Positions 14,380 through 22,025 of a stretch of DNA of 33,555 nt are shown here, one piece after another (the first letter of the stretch is position 1; each line of letters begins with the position of its first letter). This DNA is from an uncultured bacterium. GTDB lineage: Bacteria > Cyanobacteriota > Vampirovibrionia > Gastranaerophilales > Gastranaerophilaceae. The position numbers and the translations under genes were made by a program. The stretch is from NCBI GenBank assembly GCA_949294395.1, contig CASFGU010000019.1:1-33555 (forward strand). Reading direction: 5' to 3'. A model generated the notes under the pieces. The model was not told the DNA's origin. It did not search any database and saw nothing but the letters and a program-made list of their open reading frames with translations.

Positions 14380-15293
14380 GCTGAAACCGGAACAAATACT
14401 CTTGCGCCCTGCCTAATATTGTTTGTAACCCCGTCGCTTACCGCCTGTCCGTTTCCGAGTGTAATTTCAACGTGTCCGGCTTTGCTGTCATATCCTGCAA
14501 CCCCCTGCCCGTAAACAAGTATGCAGCCTGCCGGAAGTGATGACAGGTCAACATTTTTTGTTGATATTTCTTTGAAGTTTGAGTTATTGCTTAAAATATT
14601 TGCGTATTCGTATCCGTCGCCGCGCATGCCATTTGAAAGTCCGTTTTTCTCAAGTGCAATTCTGACGTATTTTGCACATTTATGAGTAAATCCGACTGCA
14701 TTTCCTGCTGCTGTTTTTGCAAGATTATAACCCTTTTCCTCATCATATCCTGCATCTTTCAGTGCCGGAAGATTTGATTTTGTGTTGAATGAAGATGTAT
14801 GGAAGGTGTATGCTGTTGATTTCTTTCTGGATGCAGAGTTTGTCTTTGTTGAAAAGTTAAGTGTCGGCATCCATGAGAACGTGTTGCTGAACGGTGTATA
14901 TGAAGGTGAATACGCTGAAGATGATAAAGAGTTGCTGGATTTTTCTTTATTTAGGTATTTATCGGTAATACTGTTTATTGTGTTCATGGTGGAAAATGTT
15001 GTCATCATATCCATAAAGTTCTGCATAAAAGGCATTGCGCCGAACCAGCCAAAGTTTCCGAATCCGCCGCAGAAGCCACCGAATGCAGGCATTGGCATTA
15101 CGGCAGCATAACTCACAGGGCAACACATAGAAGAATATCCTGCAGGGGTAAAGCTTACGCCGGCATTAAATACTGAATTGCAGGAATATGAAGGCATAGA
15201 ATATCCGTATGACATATTGAGATTAAACCCGCTGCCATAGGAAGTACTGTTTAAGTATGAGGTATTCATCTTTACCAGTGTGCTGCCAAACAA
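14376..15293 (-). CDS. CHAP/NlpC-like cysteine peptidase or amidase domain protein
   Basis: 305 residues. The first 130 residues are low-complexity, rich in Ser, Tyr, Asn, Met, Phe and Gly (for example FGGFCGGFGNFGWFG at 71-85). The C-terminal domain (about 190-305) has the nucleophile in GFTHKCAKYVR (C206), PAGCILVYGQG and GHVEI (H274), the layout of CHAP amidases that cut peptidoglycan peptides or cross-bridges. No classical signal peptide is visible. The likely start is TTG with AGGGGA upstream; an in-frame ATG at 15269 is the alternative. Probably a wall-acting effector or remodelling enzyme. Confidence 0.75.
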   Translation of the reverse strand: MFGSTLVKMNTSYLNSTSYGSGFNLNMSYGYSMPSYSCNSVFNAGVSFTPAGYSSMCCPVSYAAVMPMPAFGGFCGGFGNFGWFGAMPFMQNFMDMMTTFSTMNTINSITDKYLNKEKSSNSLSSSAYSPSYTPFSNTFSWMPTLNFSTKTNSASRKKSTAYTFHTSSFNTKSNLPALKDAGYDEEKGYNLAKTAAGNAVGFTHKCAKYVRIALEKNGLSNGMRGDGYEYANILSNNSNFKEISTKNVDLSSLPAGCILVYGQGVAGYDSKAGHVEITLGNGQAVSDGVTNNIRQGARVFVPVSA

Positions 15294-15314
15294 AATTTTC
15301 CCCTTTATAAATCC

Positions 15315-15334
15315 CCTTTATATTTATATAAAGG
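15315..15334. promoter_or_regulatory. Perfect palindrome upstream of the CHAP gene
   Basis: CCTTTATAT-TT-ATATAAAGG, a 9-base stem with a two-base centre, 22 bases before the TTG start. Could be an operator; a T-rich run follows on the plus strand but no plus-strand gene needs a terminator here. Confidence 0.4.
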
Positions 15335-15380
15335 ATTTTTGTTTATAAAAATTGCGTAAATATTAACTGAATTTAAGGCT

Positions 15381-16115
15381 TTATTTAACTTTAAACGGAT
15401 AATCTTCAGGGATTTTCCAGCCGTTAAGCTGAATTAAGGCTGTACACCAGACCTTATAGTTTGCAGATTTTGTGCAGGCGTTAACGCTGCTGCCTGTTAA
15501 TTCTTCAACTGTTAGTTCATTTAATGCTCGTTTATACGGCTCAAAACCTTTCCGGTAGTGAAATTTTGAGTTTTTATCATTTAAAATCGGCGAGAATTCA
15601 AACGCAAAAAAAGTTGTACCGCACATTTTTCTTGTTTCTGTTCCGTCGTCACTTACGGTCATAAATTCGTCTTTATTGAAATTTTTCCCGTTAGGGTAAA
15701 AATAGTAGTCGACAAGAGAAGGGTGCATTTTCCCTATTAAAACACTTCCGTCGCTGAAATAGACAGCGAGATTATACCTTCCGGCAGCCGTAAATTCTTC
15801 TGTTTTTGTATATTTTATGTAAGGTAAAATATATTTGTCAAAATGTTGTCTGCATTCAGAAGTATTTTCTGTATTTGAATCTTCCCCGAAATCACAAAAT
15901 GACCAGTATTCTTTTGGCCCGTTATCCTTTTCTGACATCAAGATTGCCTGATTCATAACCGAGTAAATCTTTTTTAACCGGGCCTCTACCTCTTTATTTT
16001 TATTATTTTGAATTAACGCCGGCAGCGTCATTGCTGCGACAACTCCGATTATTCCGAGAGTTATTAATACTTCTGCAAGAGTAAATCCAGAACTTGTTTC
16101 AACTTTGAGTTTCAT
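15381..16115 (-). CDS. Type IV pilin-like (pseudopilin) protein 2
   Basis: 244 residues. Short leader MKLKVETSSG, prepilin cleavage before F11, conserved Glu at position +5, then the hydrophobic stretch FTLAEVLITLGIIGVVAAM shared exactly with pilin-like gene 1, and a coiled segment NKNKEVEARLKKIYSVMNQA. The globular part contains several Cys and a C-terminal LIQLNGWKIPEDYPFK that parallels DGWEMKNNYPW of protein 1. Likely exported and assembled or surface-anchored by a type IV pilus or type II secretion system; no assembly genes are in the window. AAGGAG lies ten bases before ATG. Divergent to an XRE regulator. Confidence 0.88.
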   Translation of the reverse strand: MKLKVETSSGFTLAEVLITLGIIGVVAAMTLPALIQNNKNKEVEARLKKIYSVMNQAILMSEKDNGPKEYWSFCDFGEDSNTENTSECRQHFDKYILPYIKYTKTEEFTAAGRYNLAVYFSDGSVLIGKMHPSLVDYYFYPNGKNFNKDEFMTVSDDGTETRKMCGTTFFAFEFSPILNDKNSKFHYRKGFEPYKRALNELTVEELTGSSVNACTKSANYKVWCTALIQLNGWKIPEDYPFKVK

Positions 16116-16140
16116 TCAAATTTTTCTCCTTATGAATTAA

Positions 16141-16202
16141 GTTTTACTTCTATATTATAGGTGTAAAACTCAGATTTTGCAACATGTTAAAGAGGTAAAA
16201 CT
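16141..16202 (-). promoter_or_regulatory. Promoter of pilin-like gene 2 with three GTAAAAC operator-like sites
   Basis: Reading minus: -35 TTGCAA (16177-16182), 17-base spacer, -10 TATAAT (16154-16159). The motif GTAAAACT occurs at 16163-16170 and 16195-16202 and its complement GTTTTAC at 16141-16147. One copy lies in the promoter spacer, one flanks the -10 and one lies upstream of the -35. Inference: binding sites of the adjacent XRE protein. Confidence 0.6.
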
Positions 16203-16250
16203 CAATGTTAAATATTCTAATAATATATAAAATATTTAAAGAGGGTAAAA

Positions 16251-16571
16251 ATGAATTTAAAAAAGAGTTTCGGGCGGAATGTTCAGAAATACAGAAAATA
16301 CAGAAATTTAACGCAGGAAAAGCTTGCAGAGCTTGTCGGGGTTGATGTTACAAGTATTAGTGCGGTTGAAACCGGAAAGTATTTTCCGTCTGCCGATAAT
16401 CTTGTTAAAATAGTTGAAATTTTGCAGATACAATTTGCTGACCTGTTTGAATTTGACTCGCTCAAGACAAACGAGGAATTGTTTGAGGACGTTGTCAGTA
16501 TAATTTCTTCATTCAGGGATGATAAAAAACGGCTTAACTCTGTCCGAAATTTTGTTAAGACGCTTTTGTGA
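16251..16571 (+). CDS. XRE-family transcriptional regulator, divergent to pilin-like gene 2
   Basis: 106 residues. Helix-turn-helix (about 7-61): NLTQEKLAELVGVDVTSISAVETG, then a helical tail. Same size and layout as the regulator at 8559 and similar across the DNA-binding domain (LTQE.LAE, pattern .S...E.G). GAGGG ribosome site five bases before ATG. Likely represses or activates the divergent pilin gene and itself through the GTAAAACT sites. Confidence 0.88.
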   Translation: MNLKKSFGRNVQKYRKYRNLTQEKLAELVGVDVTSISAVETGKYFPSADNLVKIVEILQIQFADLFEFDSLKTNEELFEDVVSIISSFRDDKKRLNSVRNFVKTLL

Positions 16572-16594
16572 GAGTCTGCACTGAATTTATTTAT

Positions 16595-16618
16595 GTAGGT
16601 CGGATTTACTAATCCGAC
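16595..16618. repeat. REP-like GTAG-headed palindrome (copy 2)
   Basis: Identical over 24 bases to 8360-8383. It overlaps the 3' end of the minus-strand hypothetical gene and supplies its last codons (Ser-Asp) and TAG stop, so that gene's natural end may have been altered by the insertion. Confidence 0.75.
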
Positions 16619-16950
16619 GCTAATACTTGTATAATCCCGGCTTCAGCTTTTCCCATATCAACAAGGTTAAACGGCTCATCAATATTGTCGGTGAACTCAA
16701 AATCTTCATCAGAAAAGTTATATAATTCTTTTAGATTAATGTTTTCACTGCCGCTAAAAAGGTAGAACTTGTTGACGTTTTTCATGTAAAGTCCAAAGGT
16801 ATCCGGTTTTTCCAGCGCTTTTAAAAATTCTGCGCGGACTGTATTTTTAGAAAAACCGTCAAAGGTGTAATCTTTCATCTCAAAATGCTTTTTAGCGGTT
16901 TCCAAAAGCACGTAAGGTTCTATCCATTTTTTTATAATTATATTTGTCAT
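16609..16950 (-). CDS. Hypothetical protein coupled to the MsbA-like exporter
   Basis: 113 residues, acidic (ELYNFSDEDFEFTDNIDEPFN), no membrane segment or signal peptide. Not recognised. Its ATG overlaps the exporter's stop codon as ATGA, so it is very likely cotranslated with it. The stop codon lies in a REP-like palindrome. A helper for the exporter is possible from position only. Confidence 0.7.
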   Translation of the reverse strand: MTNIIIKKWIEPYVLLETAKKHFEMKDYTFDGFSKNTVRAEFLKALEKPDTFGLYMKNVNKFYLFSGSENINLKELYNFSDEDFEFTDNIDEPFNLVDMGKAEAGIIQVLASD

Positions 16951-18800
16951 GAAATACCTGCGGCTTCTTTTGCTTCTTCCTGATTTTTAAACTGCATCTC
17001 ATAAAGCTTTCTGTAAATGCCGTTTTCGTATTTCATAAGTTCTTCATGTGTTCCGAGTTCAGCAAGTTCACCCTCATTTACCACCGCAATTCTGTCTGCG
17101 TTTTTGATTGTTGAAAGTCTGTGTGCAATGACAAATACAGTTTTATTCTGGATAAGGTTATCAAGAGCTTTCTGAACAATAGCTTCGGATTTGTTGTCAA
17201 GCGCTGAGGTTGCTTCATCAAGAATTACAATAGGAGCATCTTTAAGCATAGCTCTTGCAATTGCAACACGCTGCCTTTGACCGCCGGAGAGGGTGGTTCC
17301 TCTTTCTCCGACATAAGTGTCAAGGCCTTTTTCAAGAGAATTTGTAAACTCGTCCAGATGAGCCATTCTTACAACATTTTCAAGCTGTTCTTCCGTAGCA
17401 TCCTCATTCCCCATCATAATATTCTGTCTTATTGTACCGGAGAACAGGAAGTTATCCTGAAATACAAAAGAAATTTGATCTCTCAGGGAATGAAGTTCAA
17501 AATGTCTTATGTCAACTCCGTCAAATTCCACGGAACCGCTTGTAACATCGTAAAATCTCGGAATAAGACTTACCACTGTGCTTTTGCCTCCGCCGGAATT
17601 GCCGACAAGTGCAAGTGTTTCGTTTTTGTTAACTTTAAGATTAAAGTTTTTGAGTACCGGAACCCCTTCTTCATATTCAAAGTTAACGTTCTTAAATTCG
17701 ATAGAATTGTTAAATCCTTTTAATTCAACAGCATCAGGTGCATTTTTAATATGCGGCTGTAGATCAAACAGTTCAAACACACGCCCCATGGCAACGAAAG
17801 TTCCCTGAAGGCTTGTTAATGTATTTCCAAGGGTCTTTGTCGGTTTATAAAGGAGCAGAAGCGAGGTTACAAAAGAGGCAAAGCTTCCGGCTGACATCTG
17901 TCCTGAAAGTATCAGGTGGTTTCCATAAGCCATGACAAGCGCTATACCTATTGAGCAGACAAAATACATGATAGGCGACATCCAGCCGACACGCTTTGTT
18001 AATGACATTGCAAGATGAAACTGCTGGTGTATCTGATCTTCAAATTTTTCGTTCTGCATTTCCTGAAGATTATATGCTGTCATAATTTTATTTCCGGCGA
18101 ATGTTTCGTTAAAGTTGGTTGTCATATTTCCGCCGACAACCATGCTCGCGTTTGAAACGCTTTTGATTTTTTTTCTTATTAAAGTAACAGGAGTAATCGC
18201 AATTCCCATTACTGTAACACCGATAATTGCAAGCTGCCATGAGTTATAAATCAAAACACCGATAAGGCCGACAAGGCCAAATGCTGTTGCAATAAATGAT
18301 TTTAAGCTGTCTATGATGTTTCTTGAGGCTGCCTCAGGGTCTGATAAGAACCTTGTTAAAACAAGTCCGGATGAATTTACATCATAAAACTGCGGATCAA
18401 GATTAGTTAATTTTTTAAACAAATCTATTTTTAAAGAGTTTGAAATTTTGTTTCCCGTCCAGTCTGTCAGGTAGTTGCTAAGATATTTTAAAACTCCCTG
18501 AAATAACGCAAACCCTATTATACCAAAAGGAATAATCGCAGCAAATGCTGCCTGGATATGGACTTCATGACCTAATATAGAGTAAGTCTTTGCCGGATCT
18601 CCGTTGATTACAAGATCAAGATACGGTTTTAACGAAAGAGCAACAACACCGTCAAGCAGTCCTAACGGAATTGCTATAATAAGGTTTAATATTGCACGCG
18701 GCATGACAGGTTTTATATAAGGAAAAATCTTTTTTAAAAGGTATCCGTATTTAAAAGCGTCTTTTGAAACTGTATTTTTAAGTTTGTAATCAATGCTCAT
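16947..18800 (-). CDS. MsbA-like lipid/multidrug ABC exporter (fused permease-ATPase)
   Basis: 617 residues. Six membrane segments in the first 340 residues, then the ATPase domain: Walker A GNSGGGKST (400-408), Q-loop near FVFQDN (446-451), signature LSGGQRQR (504-511), Walker B IVILDEA (524-530, catalytic E529), D-loop SALD and switch H560 in AHRLST. A half-transporter that works as a homodimer. With LpxK in the same window, flipping lipid A-core across the inner membrane is the natural guess, but the same fold exports drugs, peptides or glycans. Its stop overlaps the start of the hypothetical gene downstream. Confidence 0.9.
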   Translation of the reverse strand: MSIDYKLKNTVSKDAFKYGYLLKKIFPYIKPVMPRAILNLIIAIPLGLLDGVVALSLKPYLDLVINGDPAKTYSILGHEVHIQAAFAAIIPFGIIGFALFQGVLKYLSNYLTDWTGNKISNSLKIDLFKKLTNLDPQFYDVNSSGLVLTRFLSDPEAASRNIIDSLKSFIATAFGLVGLIGVLIYNSWQLAIIGVTVMGIAITPVTLIRKKIKSVSNASMVVGGNMTTNFNETFAGNKIMTAYNLQEMQNEKFEDQIHQQFHLAMSLTKRVGWMSPIMYFVCSIGIALVMAYGNHLILSGQMSAGSFASFVTSLLLLYKPTKTLGNTLTSLQGTFVAMGRVFELFDLQPHIKNAPDAVELKGFNNSIEFKNVNFEYEEGVPVLKNFNLKVNKNETLALVGNSGGGKSTVVSLIPRFYDVTSGSVEFDGVDIRHFELHSLRDQISFVFQDNFLFSGTIRQNIMMGNEDATEEQLENVVRMAHLDEFTNSLEKGLDTYVGERGTTLSGGQRQRVAIARAMLKDAPIVILDEATSALDNKSEAIVQKALDNLIQNKTVFVIAHRLSTIKNADRIAVVNEGELAELGTHEELMKYENGIYRKLYEMQFKNQEEAKEAAGIS

Positions 18801-18934
18801 TCTTTCTATGCCCTCAGTAATCTATGTTCATCTAATAGCCATTATTCCATAAAAATTTTTAATTTGCTAAATATTGAGGTATTTGTGTTAAAATTTCTTT
18901 ATGAGAGTAGTTTTTTAAGGAGAATGTTTTTAGC

Positions 18935-20236
18935 ATGCAGATTTGTGTTATTGGAACTGGATATGTCGGGTTAGTTGTAGGAACATGTCTTGCCGAAATG
19001 GGAAATGATGTTGTATGTGTTGATAATGACCTTGATAAGCTTGCAAAACTTGAAAAAGGTATTGTTCCTATATATGAACCGGGGCTTGAAGAATTAATAA
19101 AAGTAAACGTCAGAGAAAATCGTCTTAAATTTACGTCTGATTTAAAGGCTGCTGTTGAAAAAGCTCTGGTGTGTTTTATTGCGGTTGGAACCCCGCAAAG
19201 CGAGGATGGCGCTGCAGATTTGCAGTATGTTGAGGCTGTTGCCGGAAGTATTGGTAAAGCTGTTAACGGTTATAAAGTTATTGTCGATAAATCTACTGTT
19301 CCTGTTGGTACGGCAGAAAAGGTTACTGAAATTATCAAAAAGCATACAACACATGAATTTGATGTCGTTTCCAACCCTGAATTTTTAAAGCAAGGAGCTG
19401 CTGTTGATGACTTTTTGAAGCCGGACAGAGTTGTTATTGGGTCAAATTCCCAGAAGGCAACCGAGATTATGCAGGAATTGTATTCTCCGTTTTTGCGCAC
19501 CGGGAATCCTGTGATTATCATGGATGTTAAATCTGCCGAGATGACAAAATACGCAGCTAATTCTTTTCTTGCCGTGAAAATTTCTTACGCAAACGAAATT
19601 GCTAATATTTGTGAAAAAGTCGGCGCTAATGCCGAGATGGTAAGAATTGGTATGTGTGCTGACAAACGTATCGGGTCGCAATTTTTATTTCCGGGGCTTG
19701 GCTACGGCGGAAGCTGCTTCCCTAAAGATGTAAAAGCACTTTTGAAAACCGCTAAAGATAACAATTGCGGCTACAGGCTTCTTGAAGCAGCTGATGAGGT
19801 TAATAAAGAACAGAGAGTTATTTTTATTAATAAAATTCTTAAAAGATTTAAGTCTGATATTGCCGGCATGACTTTTGCTGTTTGGGGGCTCGCTTTTAAA
19901 CCTAAAACAAATGATATGCGTATGGCGCCGTCTATAACGATTATTAATGCACTCCTAGAACTGGGGGCAAAGGTTAAGGCGTATGATCCGAAAGCATTTG
20001 ATTTTGCCCGTAGCCTCTGGGGTGACAGGATTGTTTACGCAAAAGGAGCATATGACGCCTTAGAAGGTGCAGATTGCCTGCTGCTTTTGACCGAGTGGAA
20101 CGAATTTAGACGTCCTGATTTTGATAGGATTAAAACACTTTTGAAAAGTCCGGTAATTTTTGACGGGCGTAATCAGTACGAGCCGGATAGAATGGAACGC
20201 CGCGGGTTTGAATACTATTGTATCGGGAAAAAATAA
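18935..20236 (+). CDS. UDP-glucose/GDP-mannose-type nucleotide sugar 6-dehydrogenase
   Basis: 433 residues. Rossmann motif GTGYVGLVVGTCLAEMGNDV (about 7-26), FIAVGTPQSEDG, VDKSTVPVGT, SNPEFLKQGAAVDDFLKPDRVVIG, and the catalytic GYGGSCFPKD with C261 and D265. Oxidises a UDP- or GDP-sugar to its uronic acid with two NAD+; UDP-glucose is most likely by overall resemblance (Ugd). Supplies precursors for surface polysaccharide. AAGGAG lies 12 bases before ATG, a rather long spacing. Divergent from the exporter gene. Confidence 0.93.
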   Translation: MQICVIGTGYVGLVVGTCLAEMGNDVVCVDNDLDKLAKLEKGIVPIYEPGLEELIKVNVRENRLKFTSDLKAAVEKALVCFIAVGTPQSEDGAADLQYVEAVAGSIGKAVNGYKVIVDKSTVPVGTAEKVTEIIKKHTTHEFDVVSNPEFLKQGAAVDDFLKPDRVVIGSNSQKATEIMQELYSPFLRTGNPVIIMDVKSAEMTKYAANSFLAVKISYANEIANICEKVGANAEMVRIGMCADKRIGSQFLFPGLGYGGSCFPKDVKALLKTAKDNNCGYRLLEAADEVNKEQRVIFINKILKRFKSDIAGMTFAVWGLAFKPKTNDMRMAPSITIINALLELGAKVKAYDPKAFDFARSLWGDRIVYAKGAYDALEGADCLLLLTEWNEFRRPDFDRIKTLLKSPVIFDGRNQYEPDRMERRGFEYYCIGKK

Positions 20237-20247
20237 TTCGAATTATT
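20232..20247. terminator. Perfect palindrome between convergent genes
   Basis: AATAATTCGAATTATT spans both stop codons of the convergent ugd-like and hydrolase genes. Short and AT-rich; a weak shared terminator is possible. Confidence 0.3.
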
Positions 20248-21226
20248 CCGCAGGATTTTTCGGTTGGATATTCATTCGGGCAAGAATATCATGGATAGTT
20301 GCAATTTTGGTTTCATCAATTCCGTGCCCGCCGCCTTTAAGAATTATTAGTTCACGCAGAGATTTTGATTTTAGAGCTATTGCTTTGGATGATTTTACCG
20401 GAATAAGATTGTCATTATCAGAGTGTATTATATAAAGAGGAATTTTAGTTTTTGCTATTCTTTCTTCAGTTTTAAAAATTCTGTCGAGCGGCGCCAGTAT
20501 TTGCGGATAATGTTTATATATGAACTGAAAGAATTTAGGAACTTTGTATTTTCGCTGTTTTACAATATTTTCAGCTTCATAGCTGAGAGTATTTACCGGT
20601 GAAATTAATATAAGAAATTTTGCCTGCGGAATTTCTTCTGCAATCCTTGTCGCAGCGAAGCCCCCCAGGCTATGGCCTGCAATACCTGTATTTTCAGGCT
20701 TAATTTTCTTTTTCTTTAAATATCTAACTACAGCTGCAATATCTTCTTCAAGAGTATATTCATCGGCTGTTCTGGATTTGTTTTTTCCAAAACCGCTGTA
20801 TTCCGGCGCAAGTACCGCGTAGTTTGAGTTTAAAAATTCTTTGTATGTTGTCTGGCAGTTGGATATATTCTGGGACGTTCCGTGAAAGAATACGATATAG
20901 TTTTCTCTGTTATCGGGATTAATGTCGTAGGCAACAATTTTTCTGCGTCCTTTAACCGGTATCATAACTTCTGTGAGTTTGCCTTCAAGATCTCTAATCG
21001 GAGGGGAAAGCCGCCTTCTTGATGCAATTTGTGAGCGTTTAAAGAGCTGCATGCAAAACCTGTATGCCGGATTGTATTTTTTTAAATTAAAACCCTGAAA
21101 TGTAACGCTGTCATTTTTAATTTGTTTTAATGGTCTGTGAAGAGCCTGTGGTGTTCTTAATTCGTGTTTGTCTTTCGACTGACTTATATAAGCTGTTCTG
21201 TATGTATTTATTGCAGTAATTCGCAT
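20243..21226 (-). CDS. Alpha/beta hydrolase
   Basis: 327 residues. The fold starts after about residue 80; oxyanion region FFHGTS (113-118), nucleophile S186 in GHSLGG, acid D270 or D272 in HSDNDNLIP, base H301 in GGGHG. Serine hydrolase of unknown substrate, esterase- or lipase-like. The first 60 residues are a basic extension containing NDSVTFQGF. No clear signal peptide. Convergent with the ugd-like gene. Confidence 0.85.
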   Translation of the reverse strand: MRITAINTYRTAYISQSKDKHELRTPQALHRPLKQIKNDSVTFQGFNLKKYNPAYRFCMQLFKRSQIASRRRLSPPIRDLEGKLTEVMIPVKGRRKIVAYDINPDNRENYIVFFHGTSQNISNCQTTYKEFLNSNYAVLAPEYSGFGKNKSRTADEYTLEEDIAAVVRYLKKKKIKPENTGIAGHSLGGFAATRIAEEIPQAKFLILISPVNTLSYEAENIVKQRKYKVPKFFQFIYKHYPQILAPLDRIFKTEERIAKTKIPLYIIHSDNDNLIPVKSSKAIALKSKSLRELIILKGGGHGIDETKIATIHDILARMNIQPKNPAE

Positions 21227-21321
21227 AAAAAATCCTTGTGGTTAAATTAAACGTATCAGGAATAAATTTTTAAGGCAAGAAAATTAAGTGTAAATTTTAC
21301 AAAAATCTAAAGAAGGTACCC
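21227..21321. other. AT-rich intergenic stretch
   Basis: The divergent gap upstream of both the hydrolase and the tRNA-Leu repeat array. Nothing recognisable before the TTGACA box. Confidence 0.5.
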
Positions 21322-21350
21322 TTGACATTAAAAGCTTATTTAGATAGAGT
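21322..21350 (+). promoter_or_regulatory. Promoter in front of the tRNA-Leu repeat array
   Basis: TTGACA (21322-21327), 17-base spacer, TAGAGT (21345-21350). It is the best promoter upstream of tRNA-Leu, so the tandem repeats are probably transcribed with the tRNA. Confidence 0.55.
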
Positions 21351-21370
21351 AGTAGATGTGGCTTTAGAGT

Positions 21371-21743
21371 GGGTGGCTAAGTCTAGCAAAGAGCCACAAA
21401 CCCGATGAAAACTAAATAAACCTTTGGGCCTGTGGCAAGGCTCCGTTTTTTGATTAAGTATCAAAAAACGGAGGGAGGTAGACGCCGTCTAGCAATGAGC
21501 CGCAAACCCGATGAAAATTAAATAAACCCTTGGGCCTGTGGCAAGGCTCCGTTTTTTGATTAAGTATCAAAAAACGGAGGGAGGTAGACGCCGTCTAGCA
21601 ATGAGCCGCAAACCCGATGAAAACTAAATAAACCCTTGGGCCTGTGGCAAGGCTCCGTTTTTTGATTAAGTATCAAAAAATGGAGGGAGGTAGACGCCGT
21701 CTAGCAATGAGCCGCAAACCCGACAAAAATTGAATAAAACCTT
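21371..21743 (+). repeat. Tandem 106-bp tRNA-Leu-like repeats leading into tRNA-Leu
   Basis: A partial unit (21371-21425) and three nearly identical 106-base units starting at 21426, 21532 and 21638. The next 106-base step, 21744, is exactly the first base of the true tRNA-Leu. Each unit starts GGGCCTGTGGC (identical to the tRNA's first 11 bases), continues with the perfect hairpin CTCCGTTTTTTGAT-TAAGT-ATCAAAAAACGGAG, then GGTAGACGC (identical to the tRNA D-loop/D-stem) and TAGAC-GCC-GTCTA. It ends in about 45 bases, of which AAACTAAATAAACCCTT resembles the tRNA's own 3' flank. In unit 3 one C-to-T change keeps the hairpin as a G-U pair. GCCGCAAACCC near each unit end can pair with the next GGGCCTGTGGC, including that of the true tRNA. 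Confidence 0.85.
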
Positions 21744-21825
21744 GGGCCTGTGGCGAAATTGGTAGACGCACTAGACTTAGGATCTAGCGCAGCGATGTGT
21801 GAGAGTTCGAGTCTCTCCGGGCCCA
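21744..21825 (+). tRNA. tRNA-Leu (UAG)
   Basis: 82 bases, no encoded CCA. Acceptor GGGCCTG/CGGGCCC (one G-U pair), D-stem GCG/CGC with AAATTGGTAGA loop, anticodon stem CTAGA/TCTAG with loop CTTAGGA (anticodon TAG), long class II variable arm (CGCA-GCGA-TGTG), T-arm GAGAG-TTCGAGT-CTCTC, discriminator A. Confidence 0.97.
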
Positions 21826-21833
21826 AATTAAAG

Positions 21834-21857
21834 AAGCCCTTTATCGGGGCTTTTTTT
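21834..21857 (+). terminator. Intrinsic terminator of tRNA-Leu
   Basis: AAGCCC-TTTATCG-GGGCTT stem followed by a run of T. The last T residues are also the first bases of the left 34-base direct repeat. Confidence 0.88.
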
Positions 21858-21888
21858 GTTGACGACTCGAACTGTCAATTTGATTTTG
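21855..21888. repeat. Left 34-bp direct repeat of the HEPN segment
   Basis: Identical over 34 bases to 22964-22997; the core is GACGACTCGAACTGTC. This copy extends into a larger structure: TCAATTTGATTT-TGCAG-AAATCAAATTGA, then GC-richer hairpins GCAGG-GTAT-CCTGC and CTCGCC/GGCGAG up to about 21968. The right copy lacks that extension. Confidence 0.8.
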
Positions 21889-22025
21889 CAGAAATCAAAT
21901 TGAGGAGTTCTGCCCGCAGGGTATCCTGCCTCGTGCGGCTCGTGCTGCTCGCCAACGATGCAGGCGAGTTAAATATATGACTTAAAACTTGTAATATTAT
22001 TGTTTGAAAAATTCGAAAAATTCTA

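Noticed and set aside
21371-21743. CRISPR array at the tandem repeats
   Set aside because: Units are contiguous 106-base copies with no unique spacers and include tRNA sequence.
21371-21743. T-box or c-di-GMP riboswitch in the repeats
   Set aside because: No T-box AGGGTGGNACC motif; short GCAAA and AAACCC similarities do not extend to the conserved core of GEMM or other riboswitches I know.
21750-21980. Open frame across tRNA-Leu and its 3' flank
   Set aside because: It is the translation of the tRNA and terminator region; no ribosome site or family resemblance.
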